Notes: generated by a model not told the origin, from the sequence alone. A stretch of 64,000 nt of DNA from Dermatophagoides farinae (GCF_024713945.1 NC_134685.1:2103001-2167000); one strand, 5' to 3'. Counted from the stretch's first letter, positions 42,317 through 54,480 are shown. Translations and numbers: made by a program.

Positions 42317-44715
42317 TTACGGGGGAGTGGAAGGATTTGCGAAACGAAAAATAAAAATCAGCACTTCTGTTCTGTGTGTATATGTTTATGGCAACGGTAA
42401 TGGTGGTAAGGATGGGCAAATGTTGTGTTCAAGAATTTAATTCCAAAACGACAAAAAAAAATTCCATTTTTTTCGATTATAAACATCAAAGATCATCATC
42501 ATCATATATATAATCGAATGATTTGATTCAATGTCATCATCCATTATATATTCGATATATTGCAACGGCGGTCGTAATAACCGATTTACATAGGGAAATA
42601 AAAAAAAAATGCCGGAACCACAATAGAAGAGAGATGGAGACAAAATGTTGATGGTGGTGATGATGATTCCACCATCACTACGAATAATACAGCAGCAATT
42701 TATGAAGAGTTTTGACATTTGAAAACTTTTTTTTCTTTTCTTCATCATCATCATCATTTTGTTTTGACTTTAACGATTGAATTGAATATTAAAACGAACG
42801 AGATTCAATGAGATTCCAGTTTTTTTGACTTTAGTTATGATTGTTGTTGTGTTTATTCACATGTTGACGAAAAAAAAGAAGAAAAATTGAGTGAATGCAC
42901 TGAATGAGATGAATTCATATAAAGCACAACAATGAAATGGGCCTAGAATCTAGGCCCTATAGATGGATGGATGAATGGATGGTTGACTGACTGACTGACT
43001 GAATGAATTCTGTTTTTTTTTCTTCATCTTAAAGATTCATAAGAAGAAATAAAAAAACATTCAAGAAATAAATAAAAAGAACGATGCTGATGATGATGAT
43101 GACGATACTTTCTTCTTCGATGGTTTCGGTTGGTTTGATGATAATAATAAAATGTAAAATGGATGAAAAAAGAAAAAAAAACAAACTGTACAAACAAGTG
43201 ATGTAGTCGTTGTTGTTGTTGTTGTTTTGTTTTTTGTTCATCTTTATATATTATATTAGATGATGATGATGATGCTTTTGCTGTATATAAAGAGAGATGA
43301 ACGATTCTGGATCATGAACTACATTTCATATATTCTCTTTATGAATTCGGATTTATGAAAAGTGGTGGTGTCTGGTCTGGTCTGGTCTATGGTTATATTA
43401 TAATACATGTATAAGATTTGTTTTGCTATTTTTTTCCATCTTGATCTTGATCATAATCATCATTGTGATAGACATCATTTTCGGTTATTGTTTTGATGTT
43501 TTTGTTGTTGTTGTTGTATATATGATTTGGCCATGAGGGAATCTGGTCTATTTTCATTCCATCATCATCATCATCATTGAAAACATTTCATTTTCCGATT
43601 TTTTTTTCCGTCTTGTGATTCTGAAACTTTTATTCGGTTGATTCATTTTTTTTACTTCTTTATATATTTTGAATTCTTATGTTGATCCGTATACATATGG
43701 CTTCCGTGATGGTCATCATCATCAGTTTTCTATGAACGATATATATAGTTATTATTATTATTATTATTGAAAAAAAATATATGCAAGGCCTTTTTACTCA
43801 CACCAAGAGATATTATTGATTCTATTTTTTTTTCTCAGTATGATTGATCGAAAACGGAAAGAAGAAGAAAAAAAAGATTCTTGTCGATCGACATTTTTAT
43901 GATGATGATGATGACGATGAATTGGATGAAAGGAATTTCTTTTTGAAAAATGAAGATTGTAAAATTTCTTTGTAAAGAATTCCTCCCTTATTGTTGTCGC
44001 TGTTTAAAAGTCAAATATGAAGGTAGTGGTTGTTCATTGGTGGTGGTGGTGGTGCTGGCGGTGGTGGTGGTTGAATTGAATCGAACTTGGAAATTTATAA
44101 ATGGAATTCAAGAATCAAAAGAACCATATCATCCATTCATTATATACATAGTGTTTATTTATTCCGTTTCATGATGATTTCACTTGGGAAATGGCAAATT
44201 ATCATCTATGATAAAACAAATAAAAACAAAAAACAAAACAGAATGTCATTAATTGTCACACTAATATAATCATTAAAGAAATAATGATTGTTGACATATT
44301 CCATTTCAACAAATTGAGAAGAATCATAAATGATTTGGTCATCATCATCATCAAGCATCGGTCGTTTGGTCATCACGATCATTTACGATTGATGACAGAT
44401 GATTGAAAAACAATTTTCTATATGAGCAAAAAAAAAAAAGAAAAAAGTAAACAAGTCTATTAATAGAATGAATGATGAATGACGATACAAACTTTTTTTT
44501 TGTGACAATTAACAGTTATAACTGATCATTTTTGCGAATGAGTTTGTGAGTTGAAATTGAAATTTCACAATTTCGGCCGTCCAATCTAGCCTATATTTTT
44601 TTTGATTGAATCTTCCTCATGGAAGGGTCAATAACGCATTTTCACCACACACACACACACACACCTGGAAATGGAATAAAATTATTTGATTCACTGGAAA
44701 AACCATCATTAAAAA
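42317..44715. other. Repeat-rich DNA, no gene recognised
   Basis: Holds TGAC tetranucleotides (42,982-42,999), ATG arrays, a GGT-rich patch (44,036-44,070) and A/T runs. Open frames (e.g. 42,437-42,757 -, 43,950-44,174 +) have no recognisable domain. Confidence 0.55.
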
Positions 44716-44847
44716 ATGATGAGATAAATGGTGATGGTTTTCCAACCCAAAAACCACAAAACAATGTTTTTAAAAACTTTTTTTTCTGTTCTTCTTCTTC
44801 TTTCTTTTTCTTTGTTTGTAATCAATATTAAAAGCAACCAATTCAAT
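44716..44847. repeat. Direct repeat, copy 1
   Basis: Shared with 45,252-45,357 in the order AATGATGAGATAAAT, ACAATGTTTTTAAAAAC, pyrimidine run, TTTGTTTGTAATCAATAT, TTAAAAGCAACCAATTCAA. Copy 2 lacks about 25 bp near the start and part of the pyrimidine run. Confidence 0.85.
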
Positions 44848-45060
44848 TGGTCATCCATCATGATGAAAATGAACAGGAAAAGGAAAGAAAATGTACAACT
44901 TCATCATCGTATGTCACTATCTTCTTCACTCGATGGGTGTGGTGGCAAATGTGTGTATCAGGAAACGGAACAGCTATCTTGGTTGTCCTTGGATTTTTAT
45001 CAAAACTTCAGAATTGAGGAAAAATGGAATATTTTTTCAAAACAAAAATCATTTTTATGA
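44764..45060 (+). CDS. Small secreted-protein-like ORF
   Basis: A 98-residue frame opening MFLKTFFSVLLLLSFSLFV, a textbook signal-peptide pattern: short basic start, then a Leu/Ser/Phe core. A basic stretch (MNRKRKENVQLHHR) follows, then DGCGGKCVYQETEQ and an aromatic tail. It has only two cysteines, spaced C-x3-C. No family is recognised. The ATG context is good (ACAATG). The first 30 codons are duplicated in damaged form at 45,281. The C-terminal half overlaps another open + frame and a minus-strand island, so the mature part is uncertain. Confidence 0.3.
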   Translation: MFLKTFFSVLLLLSFSLFVINIKSNQFNWSSIMMKMNRKRKENVQLHHRMSLSSSLDGCGGKCVYQETEQLSWLSLDFYQNFRIEEKWNIFSKQKSFL

Positions 45061-45220
45061 TACCTCATCGCTGCTAGGAGTGACAATTTTTTGCCCTTTG
45101 ACCTCTAGAGACTCGAGGTATCAAGTTCATATGACATGATTCTTGTACCTTGTGGTGCGACATTGATCATACAATTCCCATCGAAATAAACATGAGAAAA
45201 AAATAGAAATTAAATGGCCA
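45050..45220 (-). pseudogene. Balanced-composition island with CUB-like fragment
   Basis: On the minus strand, 45,095-45,190 reads NCMINVAPQGTRIMSYELD. This matches the CUB-domain pattern C-x-x-x-[IVL]-x-A-P-x-G-x-x-I. A one-base shift gives SLEVKGQKIVTPSSDE ending at a donor-like GTATCA. No acceptor precedes the first part and a stop (TAG) separates the two, so it looks like a relic or two short exons. Composition is far less AT-rich than around it. Confidence 0.25.
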
Positions 45221-45251
45221 GAAATGAATTGAATGAAGAAAAGAAAAACAA

Positions 45252-45357
45252 AATGATGAGATAAATAGTGAAACAAAACAATGTTTTTAAAAACTTTTTT
45301 TTTCTTCTTCTTCTTCTTCTTTGTTTGTAATCAATATATTAAAAGCAACCAATTCAA
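45252..45357. repeat. Direct repeat, copy 2 (degenerate)
   Basis: Partial copy of 44,716-44,847. The signal-peptide ORF seen in copy 1 is reduced here to MFLKTF followed by a Phe run and an early stop. Confidence 0.85.
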
Positions 45358-45372
45358 AATCAAATGATTGAT

Positions 45373-45437
45373 GAACATTAATGTGGGAGGATGAATTGAA
45401 TTGTAGTTTTTTTGATTTGAACATTAATGTGGGAGGA
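45373..45437. repeat. Two copies of a 19-bp motif, 46 bp apart
   Basis: GAACATTAATGTGGGAGGA occurs at 45,373-45,391 and 45,419-45,437. Each contains the perfect palindrome ACATTAATGT. Confidence 0.9.
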
Positions 45438-46348
45438 TTTTGTTTCAATTTTTCTTTTTTTTTACTGATTCATAGCCAAAAAAAAAAACAAAACAAAAAA
45501 AAAAAGAGATTCATTTTAATTTGAATGGATGTATTGGCAAGTGCACATATGTCAAAAAAATAAAATAAATAAAAGAATTCCAATTGTAAAATGAAATTCA
45601 TTTCAATTTTTTAAAGAATCAGATTTATCAAACACTAAAAATTTATAAATGGATAAATAATGAATTCTTATACACATTTCGTTTCATTACACAATCTGTC
45701 AATTATTCCGATTTCCAATTCCATTGTCATTTGGTTGATTCTGATTATTGAACTACAAATATCAAAAAAAAAAAAAAAAAAAAATTCTCATCCATGAATC
45801 GAGTTTTGTTGGATGGAAAATATTTTTTTTATTATTATTCTAACGATACCAACAGCCATCTAGTGCCGGCAAAACAGATTACAAAATTTTGAAAATATTT
45901 AAAACTTTTATTTATTCATTTTTTCGATTTCATTTCATTGATTGAATTTCTTTTTATGAATTTTACAACAAGAATTACATCAACATATCATGTTGTAATT
46001 TTTTTTTGCAAACATTTAAATAAATATTAAATTAAAATAAAATAAAAAAAAAATGCAAATATAAAAATCAGCATATATAGTATGTATGTATGTATGTATG
46101 TGGAAATCACAAAATTTGTCAAATCAAAATTGATGGAAAATTGGAAGATCAATCAAGTAATATGTTTATATGTTTTTTTTAAGGGTAAAGTTGAGCTTTT
46201 TTTTTATTTGTCAAAAAAATGAATAACAGCTAAGGATCACATCTATAGAACAGAAAAAAAATGAAAAGAGAAAATTTAAAACAATGAAAATGCATCAGTA
46301 GCAATTATATTTACATTTTAGGCATTCAATGATCAATCATCATCGATT
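45438..46348. other. AT-rich 3' flank of the membrane-protein gene
   Basis: Long A/T runs, TATG tetranucleotides (46,079-46,098) and several TTTATT strings (AATAAA on the minus strand), consistent with the 3' end of the minus-strand gene. An AGATGGC-type site lies at 45,851-45,870. Confidence 0.55.
45851..45870 (-). promoter_or_regulatory. CTCF-like AGATGGC site
   Basis: The minus strand reads GGCACTAGATGGCTGTT, close to the CTCF core CCACTAGRKGGCRC. It lies about 0.5 kb beyond the stop of the membrane-protein gene. Confidence 0.35.
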
Positions 46349-46967
46349 TCATTTTTCTGGTAAAGTTGTTGTTGTTGTTGGCATTGATTTATCATCATCA
46401 TCATCATCATCAACATCAATAATATCTGATGATAATTCCGTTACTAAATCACTAGATTCTGTATCCATATCATTTTTATTTTTATTTTTATTTTGATTCT
46501 CAATTTCTTTTAGAGTTTTATTGCTAATATAAACTTCAAAACCATCCAAATCGTAAACAATTGTAGCTTCTGGTGGTTCTGTGGTCAATTTTGTTCTATA
46601 TTTTTTTGTTGTCGTATCTAAATTAATGACTGTTCCTGAAAATATATTTGGCAATGGTGATACTGTCGTCGTTATTGATGACTGATCATTGATCGATGTT
46701 GGAATTAATTGGCATTACAAAACTATCATCCATAATAATTGCCTGTATAGTTGTTGTTTCCGTTTGATTTTTTCTAGTCATTTCCGTTGATGATTTATCT
46801 GTAATTGTTGTTGATGCTGTTGTTGTCGTTGTTTCTATTATTGGTGATATTGTCGTTGGTTTGATAATAATTTTCGTATCCGAATCCTGTATCTTTGTTG
46901 TTGTGGTTGTTGCTATTTCCGCCGGAACAACGGTAGTTAACGTAGTCATCGACGTTGTCGTCATTGG

Positions 46968-46998
<31 letters not shown>

Positions 46999-49900
46999 GA
47001 GGGAATGGCTGTTGTTGTTGTCGTAATTTTAGTCACAATTTTTTCTGGATCATTTTTCAGTGTTGTTGTTGTTGGAATGTCAATCATCGATGGTGTCGTA
47101 TTAATAACATTATTTATAGGTGAATTTTTACTCGAAATATTCCATGTATTTATCAATATTCCTACAGTTGTTGATAATGTCGATAATAATGATGGTGTTG
47201 ATTCTTGTTTATTTGTTGTTGTTGTCACATTTTTTCGACTAGATTGGCTATCATTTTTACTATGATTAGAATTTGTTATTGATTCAAAAAATGTTTCCAT
47301 CTGGCCAATTGCATTGAATCCAGTTTCTGGTTTATGTAATACAAATTGATTATAGAATGTAATTGCCAATATAATCGATACAAGAATCAATATCATAATG
47401 GTCATTATAATAATAGCCGAACGACAACAACTTTTCAAATAATTTTCATTTCTAGATTTAATTGTAATCAAATTATTATTCTGAAATTTTTTCTTTTTAT
47501 CATTTTCATTCTGAATTGTTCCATTCATATGATTATCACCGCCACCTCCACGACCACCACCACCACCACCACCACCACGATGACGACGATCCATCTGTTG
47601 CATCATTTCATCAGGTGTCATATCATCAAAAAACATTCTATATGGTTGTTTAAGAATACGTGCTTTTGTTCGATCAGCATTACCATCATCATCATCATCA
47701 TCATCACCATCGTTATTTCGATTTTTTCCATTTGATTCACAATCAATTTCACCAACAAATACTTGATTACGATATACATATGATGATTTATGATTTGATT
47801 GCCGTTGTTGATGTTGATGTTGATTTTTTTTATCTTTTTTCTTTAAATTCATTTTATTTTTATTATTATTACGATCAAATGAATGACTTAATGGTTGATG
47901 TGAATCACCAGAATCCAGACTATTTGGTCCATTTGTTGTTCCATTTGAAATTTCTGAACGATTTTCTGTCAAACTTAATGAATCTAAACGTTTTATATCG
48001 AATGTATTTATATTCATAATGTTTGATGATTCGGAATGTTCATCACCAACAGCAGCAGCAGCATCAGCACCACCAGTTTGATGATAAACCCAACCATATG
48101 TTGGTGATTGTGCACGACGATTAAATAATTTTTTTGTTTGATTTATACCCAATTGTTGCTGCTGTTGTTGTTGTTGTTGTTGTGATGAATTTGGATTTTG
48201 ATAATGATGATTTTGTTCAGATATTGGTGATGGTGTTAAATTATCCATTATTGGTGTTGATATTGAATCAGAAATGGATAATGTTTGTGGATCAACATAT
48301 GAATCTGAATTAGCTGATGATGATAATGATGTCTGTAATGATGTTGTATCCGATGAGATCGATTGTGGTAAACGTGGCCTTGGTGGTGGCGGTGGTGGTG
48401 GTGGTTTCCTCAATAATGTACCAGATTGTGATCCTGGCGTTGATGATGATAATTGTTGTTGTTTTTGTGGTAAAGTACTAAATGAACTTAATGTTGTTGT
48501 TGAATAAGCTGGTACATCATTGATTGTAGATGATGTATAACCACCGACACTATTAATATTTGCCGAAGGCTTTGAACGATTCAATGTATTTGTAATGGTA
48601 AATTGTTGCGTTGTTATTGGTGGTTGTTGATATTTACGTTTTTGTAATGTTGATATTGAATGATAATCCGGTGGTAATGGTGGTAATAGTTCAGCTATTT
48701 TATTTGTAGGTGTTAATTGTTGTTGTTGTTGTTGCTGTTGTTGTTGATCACCACCACTATCAATATCATCATCACATAATAATATATCCGGTGGTGGTGG
48801 TAAATCATCATCTATTTCATGATTATCACCACCACTACTACCATCTGTAATTGTCGAACTATTTGATGATAGTTCGGATACAGATGAATTTCTATGTTGC
48901 TGTTGTTGTTGTTCATTGGTATTTATCATTGATGATGATGATGGACGATAATCAACATAGAAAAGACTAGATGTTGTTGATGGATCACCGGATATATCAG
49001 ATGATTGATTACTAATTGATGATGATGTACTAAATCTTGGATTCATTTGTATTGTTTGCATTGTTTGTATAGTTGGTGGTAATGGATGATTTGAATTAGG
49101 ATTTTGTTGTTGTTGTTGTTGTCGTCGTTGAAATGATGACATTCCTATTGATTGTTGTTGTTGCTGCTGTTGGTGCTGCGATTCATTTGATGTGATATTC
49201 ATATTCGATTTTGTTTCAGCTGATGATGATGTTGTTGTTGTTGTTGTTGATGATAAATGACAAAATTCAATTGGATCACTTAATTTTGATAATGTTGAAT
49301 GAACATTTTTTGTCAAATGAAATGATGGAATGCTACGATTATTGGTTATTATTGTTTGCAATAATTGATTATTATCATTATCATTAGCTACATTCAATGG
49401 ACGTGTTGTTGTTGTTGTTGTTGATGGTGAATGTTTTTGATTTGTACGTATTTCCACTAAATCTGGATGTGGATTCTGTTGTGGTAAATGATGTAAACGT
49501 AATGGATCATCATAATCAGAAATGGCTGTTGGCATAATTGTACCATCATTGAATGCTGGATTGACCACTGGTATTTCATCAACAACAGTGTTAATAAATG
49601 ATTTTGAATGTCTTTTCACTGTTTTTGATGTTGTTACTTTCAAAGGATTATTTTGTTGAATCTGTAGAGAATTTTGACGTGGTAATGATAATGTTTTTAA
49701 ATGCTGTGATTCTAATGTTGGTGTCAATACAAGATGATATGGATTCAATATAACGGATGGTGATTGACCAGTCTGAAAACAAATCAACAGGGCAAAAAAA
49801 AAATTTATTACAATCGATGAATGAATGAATGATTGAATAAAGTGGAATGACCGAATAATCAATAAAAATGTGAAAAAGTTACAGCACATTGAATAATGAA

Positions 49901-52900
49901 ATAAACAAATGATGATGAACACAGAAAGTGTGTAACGCACCACCAATCATTGAAGTTAAACTATTTTTTAATCGAAAAAAATTAACGGGATTTTCTTTCT
50001 GTTTTCTGTTTTTGGTGACGCGTGTCGGTCGAATTCATCATCATTTTTTATTTTATTTTCCATCCATTTTTGAATACAAAAATGATATTATGTGTTCCTA
50101 GCAATTATTATTATTAGTGGTAGTAGTAGTGATGGCAATAGTAGAATATAAATACAAATACCAGGATTCTCATCATCCACCCACGCATACACACACACAC
50201 ACACACATTCATACAAACAACGAAAAAAAAATGACTACAAAACAGTTAGATTACAGATACACATCATACAGAGCCACATATATATGACTAATGCCCAAGT
50301 TATTCATTTTTTTTTTTTTTTTTGGTTGGCTTTTTCTCAAATCTCTCTCTCTCGCCTTATGTGTATATTAATTCAAATGATCGGATGTTCTTAATCATTT
50401 TTCTTTTGAATTTTAATCAATCCAAATCAATGAAATGGCCTGGACACAAAAATGAATGAATCATGATCAATTCACATAACGAGCAACGGATATACGTATA
50501 TACAAAATATGTGCTGTTGATTGAAAAAACGTTGAAATGAAAATTCCACATGTTTAAATAACCAACAAAAACATAAAAAAAAACACATATTGAAATGTTT
50601 TGAATATTTCGGCATATATTTCTCTTTCTCACACAAACGCACACACACAATATTTATTTCCAACAAATGTAAATTATCGCGGCATTTTTTTTTATTTTTC
50701 GTCGATTCGGTTCATTTCAATATGATATTCAAAATCAACGTTTTTTTGTTTTGTTTTGTTTTGTTCAACGATTTTGATCAGTAAAACAGAACAAAATGAA
50801 TGACAAAAATTCAGACAAATCGGTGGTGGTTGGTATATGATGATGATGATGATGAATATGGAATTTTTTGTTTCCACCACATATCATCAAAAAAAACTTG
50901 GCGTAAAATTGAACCAAAAAAAAAAAAAAAAATTTTGTCATCGTCATCCAACGTGAAAATCGTCATCATCATCATCATCAACATGATCACCACCATTTTA
51001 TCTAGCTTAGAAATCTTTGGCCAGGGCCAAACTAAACAACAACAACAACAACAGCTAATACCCTCCACCCAAAATATACACACCAGAAAATGTTTTTCTG
51101 TTTTGTTTTTTTTTTTTTTTTTTTTTTGGTGCAATAACCAAAACATTTTAATGTTGTTTTTGATTCAAATATTACAACATGTATATATATAGAGAGAGAG
51201 AGTTCAATTTCATGATTCGGGTGAAAGTTTTTATTTTCACCAGTTTGTGTGTTTGGATTTTATTTGTTTGTCACACACACGCACAAACAAATATTCATTC
51301 TATGCTGGTTATTGCCATTTGATGTTGATGAATGGTGTGGTTATATTTTGATTACAAATAATCATCATCATCATCATCATAATCATATCATAATCATACC
51401 ACCACTACCACTTCTACTACTACTACTACATATATGGATTATTTTTATTTTTTCAAAACAAAACAAAAAAAAAATATTTACAAATGAGCTACAGATAAAG
51501 GATATGATGATGATGATCATCATTGGATGATTTTTCTATATTTTTTTTTCTCTGACCTTTTTCGACGACGACGATAACACTTTAACGCCACCAATAACAA
51601 AAAAAAAATACTTCCGTTATATATGGCACTTGAACAGGTTGTTTGCCCGATTGTTTTTTTTTCAATCTAGGTTTTTAGGCAATTCATTTTAATGATGATT
51701 TATGATGATGATGATGATCATAATTGATAATCAAATTTATTAATATCAAATAAATGTGAATGGACACACAAAGAGAGAGAGAGAGAGAGAAAAAAAAACT
51801 TCATCATCATTTTAACCCAGACAAATGATTTTCAACGAGTAATAATAATTAAACACTGGAAATATAATGATGATGATTAACCAACACCACCACCACCACC
51901 ACCAACATCGTGTTACCAATGTTTTAATTTCCTCGATTATGGTCGTATATTTAGTTTGATTGATTGATTTCCGTTCACGAATATATGACCAATGATGATG
52001 ATAAGCAACAAAATAAAATTATAGCTACACACATATAATCATTACACACACACATTTCAACAATAACAAATTGACAGAAAAAAAAATGTATAAACAAAAA
52101 AAAACAAACAGCAAAAACTTTTTTTTCTTTTCTTTTCTTTGAATACCAGAGAAAAAAAAATGACTAAAATTTATCTAAACAAAAACCCAAACTAAAAACA
52201 ACACTGATCAACAAGTAGCTGGACCCACACACACACACACACACACACATACACACTTGTTGATCGCGTTTATCATAAAACATGTGTGTGTGTGTGTGTT
52301 CAAAACATTTTTCAAATAACCAAAAAAAAAAAAAAAAAAACGAATGAGAAAAAGAAAATATTTTCATCATTTTAGCGTTTCCTCAAAAATTTTGTTGCTA
52401 TGTTCATTATCAACATTGTTGATCATTCACACACACAGAATGAATGTTTTTATATCAAGATTGGAAATTTCAGATTACCACACACACACACACACACACA
52501 AAATGAAATGAAAAACAGTGAAACAAAAATCAAATCGAAACTTTTTGTTTCTATGAAAAAAAATGACAAAATTGAAAAATTTTTTTGGGAAAAAAAAATT
52601 CCAGAATTTTTTTTCTTTCTTTCTTTCATTTTTACAATTATCATCACAGATATTATCATTATGATAAAAATGGAAAAAAACAATAACAGAAATATGGCAT
52701 TATACATTATAAATTTTGTTTTTTTTTTAAACATCACCCCTTCCCCTTTGATATTAAACATTAAACATTAACAAAAAAAAAAACAAAAAAATGATTCAAA
52801 GATCATTATCACTAGAATTTTGATTAGCATATTAGCGGTGGGTGTGTGTGTAAGTGTGTATGTGTTTGATATATAGTTGAACAAATGATAGATTTTTTCA

Positions 52901-54480
52901 ATGTTAGAAAAATGAATAGAAAAAAAAAGAATGAAAAATTCTTGTTAATGATCAATTGATGGTGGGTGGCTAGGTGGTGGTGGTGATTAAATACGATTTT
53001 AAAATCGAAAAACGGAAAAAGTTGCAGCTACTGCTACTGCTGCTGTTGATGATTAATTTACGGTTCTTGCCAATAATTGATGATGACGACGTAATCGTAA
53101 TTGTAGCCTAGTTCGTGAAGATACCGGTGATGAGTTTACCATCATATTGTAGACAGCAGTAGTAGTACTAGTAGTAGTAGTGCTAGTAGTTGCCACTATT
53201 GTCGTATTAGAATCTGTATCATTACGTAAATTTCGATTGACATTTGTTCGATTATTTCGACGTCGTTTAATGTTACGATTATTATTATTATTATTATTGG
53301 CCGTATCATCATCATTATTTGAATCATTTGTTATTCGCTGTATGGTACCAGGTTTTTCCAATTCCAACAAATGTTCCGGTATTGACCATTTTTTACTCAT
53401 TTGATCACGCCAATGTATGGTTAAACGGCAAATAGGACAGGAAAATAGAAAATTAACTGATACGGAATTTTCAAACCATTGTATGATGCATTTTTCATGA
53501 AACAAATGCATACATGGTAATCGTCTTTTTTTTCCATATAAACACACATAAATATAATGAAATGAAATAATTATCATCATCATCATCAACAACAATCACA
53601 TTCACTATACAAATTACATACCTAACATTTGTATTTGGAATAAATTCATCAAAACAAATGATGCAATTTTCATTGCTCTTGTTGTTACAATTATTGATTG
53701 ATGATGATAATTGTTTTAATGGCTGTTTATTGGATCGGCCACGACGTACAACAATCGATGGTTTATCATTATCATCATTATAATATTTATATGAATATGA
53801 ATAACGATCAACAAAATTGACAAGATTTTGAGTCAATTGCAATGATGATCGATCCATTTTTTAATTTGATTTGCTTTTAGTTTTATTTATTTCTTCTTTT
53901 CTCTATTTCCTATTTCTTTTCTCGATCGATAAAAAAAATGACCACGGCAAAAGTTAGAATTTAAATCCAATACAAACAATATGAAATTTGATTCGTTCTT
54001 TTAATAATCAGTAATAATCATATAATATGAATGAAATTTGATTATTTTCAAACTTTTTAAAAATAAACACACAAATCGAATGAAAATCGAACTCATTTAG
54101 ACAATACAATTATTTCGAATTACTCACTCACTAAATTCACTCGCACACACACACACACAACCATTGTAAAAAAAAAACACGCACACAATTTTTTTTATGA
54201 GATGTTCTTTCATAAACAATGTAAACAAAATTATCGCCATCTTGTGATCAACATTCGAATTGTAATAATTTTATCATCAAATCAATCAATCAATTTGATA
54301 TAAATAGAAAAAATAATAATTGAAAAAAATAACAATCACCACACCTACCTTCATCATCATCATCATACGTGTTGTATTTGCCGGTAATGTATATTGGCCA
54401 TATGTACCCGGTTGCTGTTGTTGTTGTTTTGAACGTTGTTTCTTCTTAATTGTTGTTGATGATGATTGTTGTTGATCCAT
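46349..54480 (-). CDS. Large single-pass membrane protein, Thr-rich ectodomain
   Basis: Proposed join: 54,480-54,349 (44 codons), 49,772-46,719, and 46,681-46,349, about 1172 residues. All phases are 0. The main exon begins after TTTGTTTTCAG at 49,773. The open frame upstream of that is intron. Residues up to about 820 have no signal peptide and are rich in Gln, Asn, Ser and Thr. They include poly-Gln tracts, PPPPPPPPRPRLP (an SH3-ligand type), a Gly run and acidic runs. A hydrophobic helix (AIIIMTIMILILVSIILAITF, about 47,360-47,420) follows KSRNENYLKSCCR, so by the positive-inside rule the N-terminus is cytoplasmic (type II). The rest is Thr-rich with many N-x-S/T sites, mucin-like. The main frame meets TGA at 46,686-46,688. 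A GT..AG segment of only 37 nt (46,682-46,718) would bypass it and restore frame. A frameshift is the alternative. The family is not recognised. Confidence 0.7.
46681..46719 (-). other. Frame break: 37-nt GT..AG or frameshift in membrane-protein gene
   Basis: Without splicing, the long frame ends INSNIDQ-TGA, while an open, compositionally similar frame (Thr/Asp-rich, 110 codons) continues to 46,349. Removing 46,682-46,718 joins DDSF to SSITTT in phase 0. A 37-nt intron is shorter than usual, so an assembly indel or a true earlier stop must be kept open. Confidence 0.5.
49773..53052 (-). other. Part of first intron of the membrane-protein gene
   Basis: Repeat-rich, with CA tracts (50,188-50,208, 52,228-52,249, 52,479-52,500), ATG/TCA arrays, CAC arrays (51,884-51,904) and AG runs. 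The short frames here carry no domain. It starts with a strong minus-strand acceptor at 49,773-49,785. Confidence 0.6.
53053..53857 (-). CDS. RING-H2 finger protein, probable E3 ubiquitin ligase
   Basis: Complete two-exon gene: 53,857-53,622 and 53,524-53,053, with a 97-bp intron (GTATGT...AAAAAG; donor context GTTAG|GTATGT), 235 residues. The splice joins NTNVR to RLPCMH and creates a full RING: Cys65-x2-Cys68, Cys83-x-His85-x2-His88-x2-Cys91, Cys108-x2-Cys111, i.e. C3H2C3. Trp95 lies in the usual E2-contact helix (IIQWFEN). The loop before Cys108 is a few residues longer than typical. RING-H2 proteins transfer ubiquitin from an E2 to substrates. The N-terminal 60 residues are polar and Tyr/Asn-rich. 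The C-terminal half is low complexity (Asn, Thr, Arg) with a basic patch (NIKRRRNNR). No membrane segment was seen, so it is probably soluble. The ATG at 53,857 opens the first frame. The gene sits in the first intron of the larger gene, same strand. Confidence 0.88.
53525..53621 (-). other. Intron of the RING-H2 gene
   Basis: 97 bp, GT..AG. It interrupts the RING between the second and third zinc ligands, a split codon (AG|A) that restores Arg79. It contains a TCA/ATG array, so intron length is likely to vary between individuals. Confidence 0.85.
53858..54348 (-). other. Upstream region of the RING gene, within the host intron
   Basis: AT-rich, with CA tracts and an AGATGGC-type site at 54,236-54,246. 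It likely carries the RING gene promoter. It begins at the donor of the membrane-protein first exon (AAG|GTAGGT at 54,348). Confidence 0.5.
54236..54246 (-). promoter_or_regulatory. CTCF-like AGATGGC site upstream of the RING gene
   Basis: The minus strand reads CACAAGATGGC, about 380 bp upstream of the RING start codon and about 100 bp inside the host intron. Confidence 0.35.
54349..54480 (-). CDS. First coding exon of the membrane-protein gene
   Basis: 44 codons, MDQQQSSSTTIKKKQRSK..., with a Gln run and a Met run, ending in AAG|GTAGGT. The start context is strong (AACAAAATGG). Phase 0 at the donor matches the phase-0 acceptor at 49,773, and the Gln-rich style matches the next exon, which supports joining them over a 4.6-kb intron. 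The join is inferred. This exon could instead belong to a separate transcript. Confidence 0.6.

Noticed and set aside
46861-48019. Several + strand open frames of 119-134 codons
   Set aside because: Opposite-strand shadows of the membrane-protein exon (poly-Val from Thr codons).
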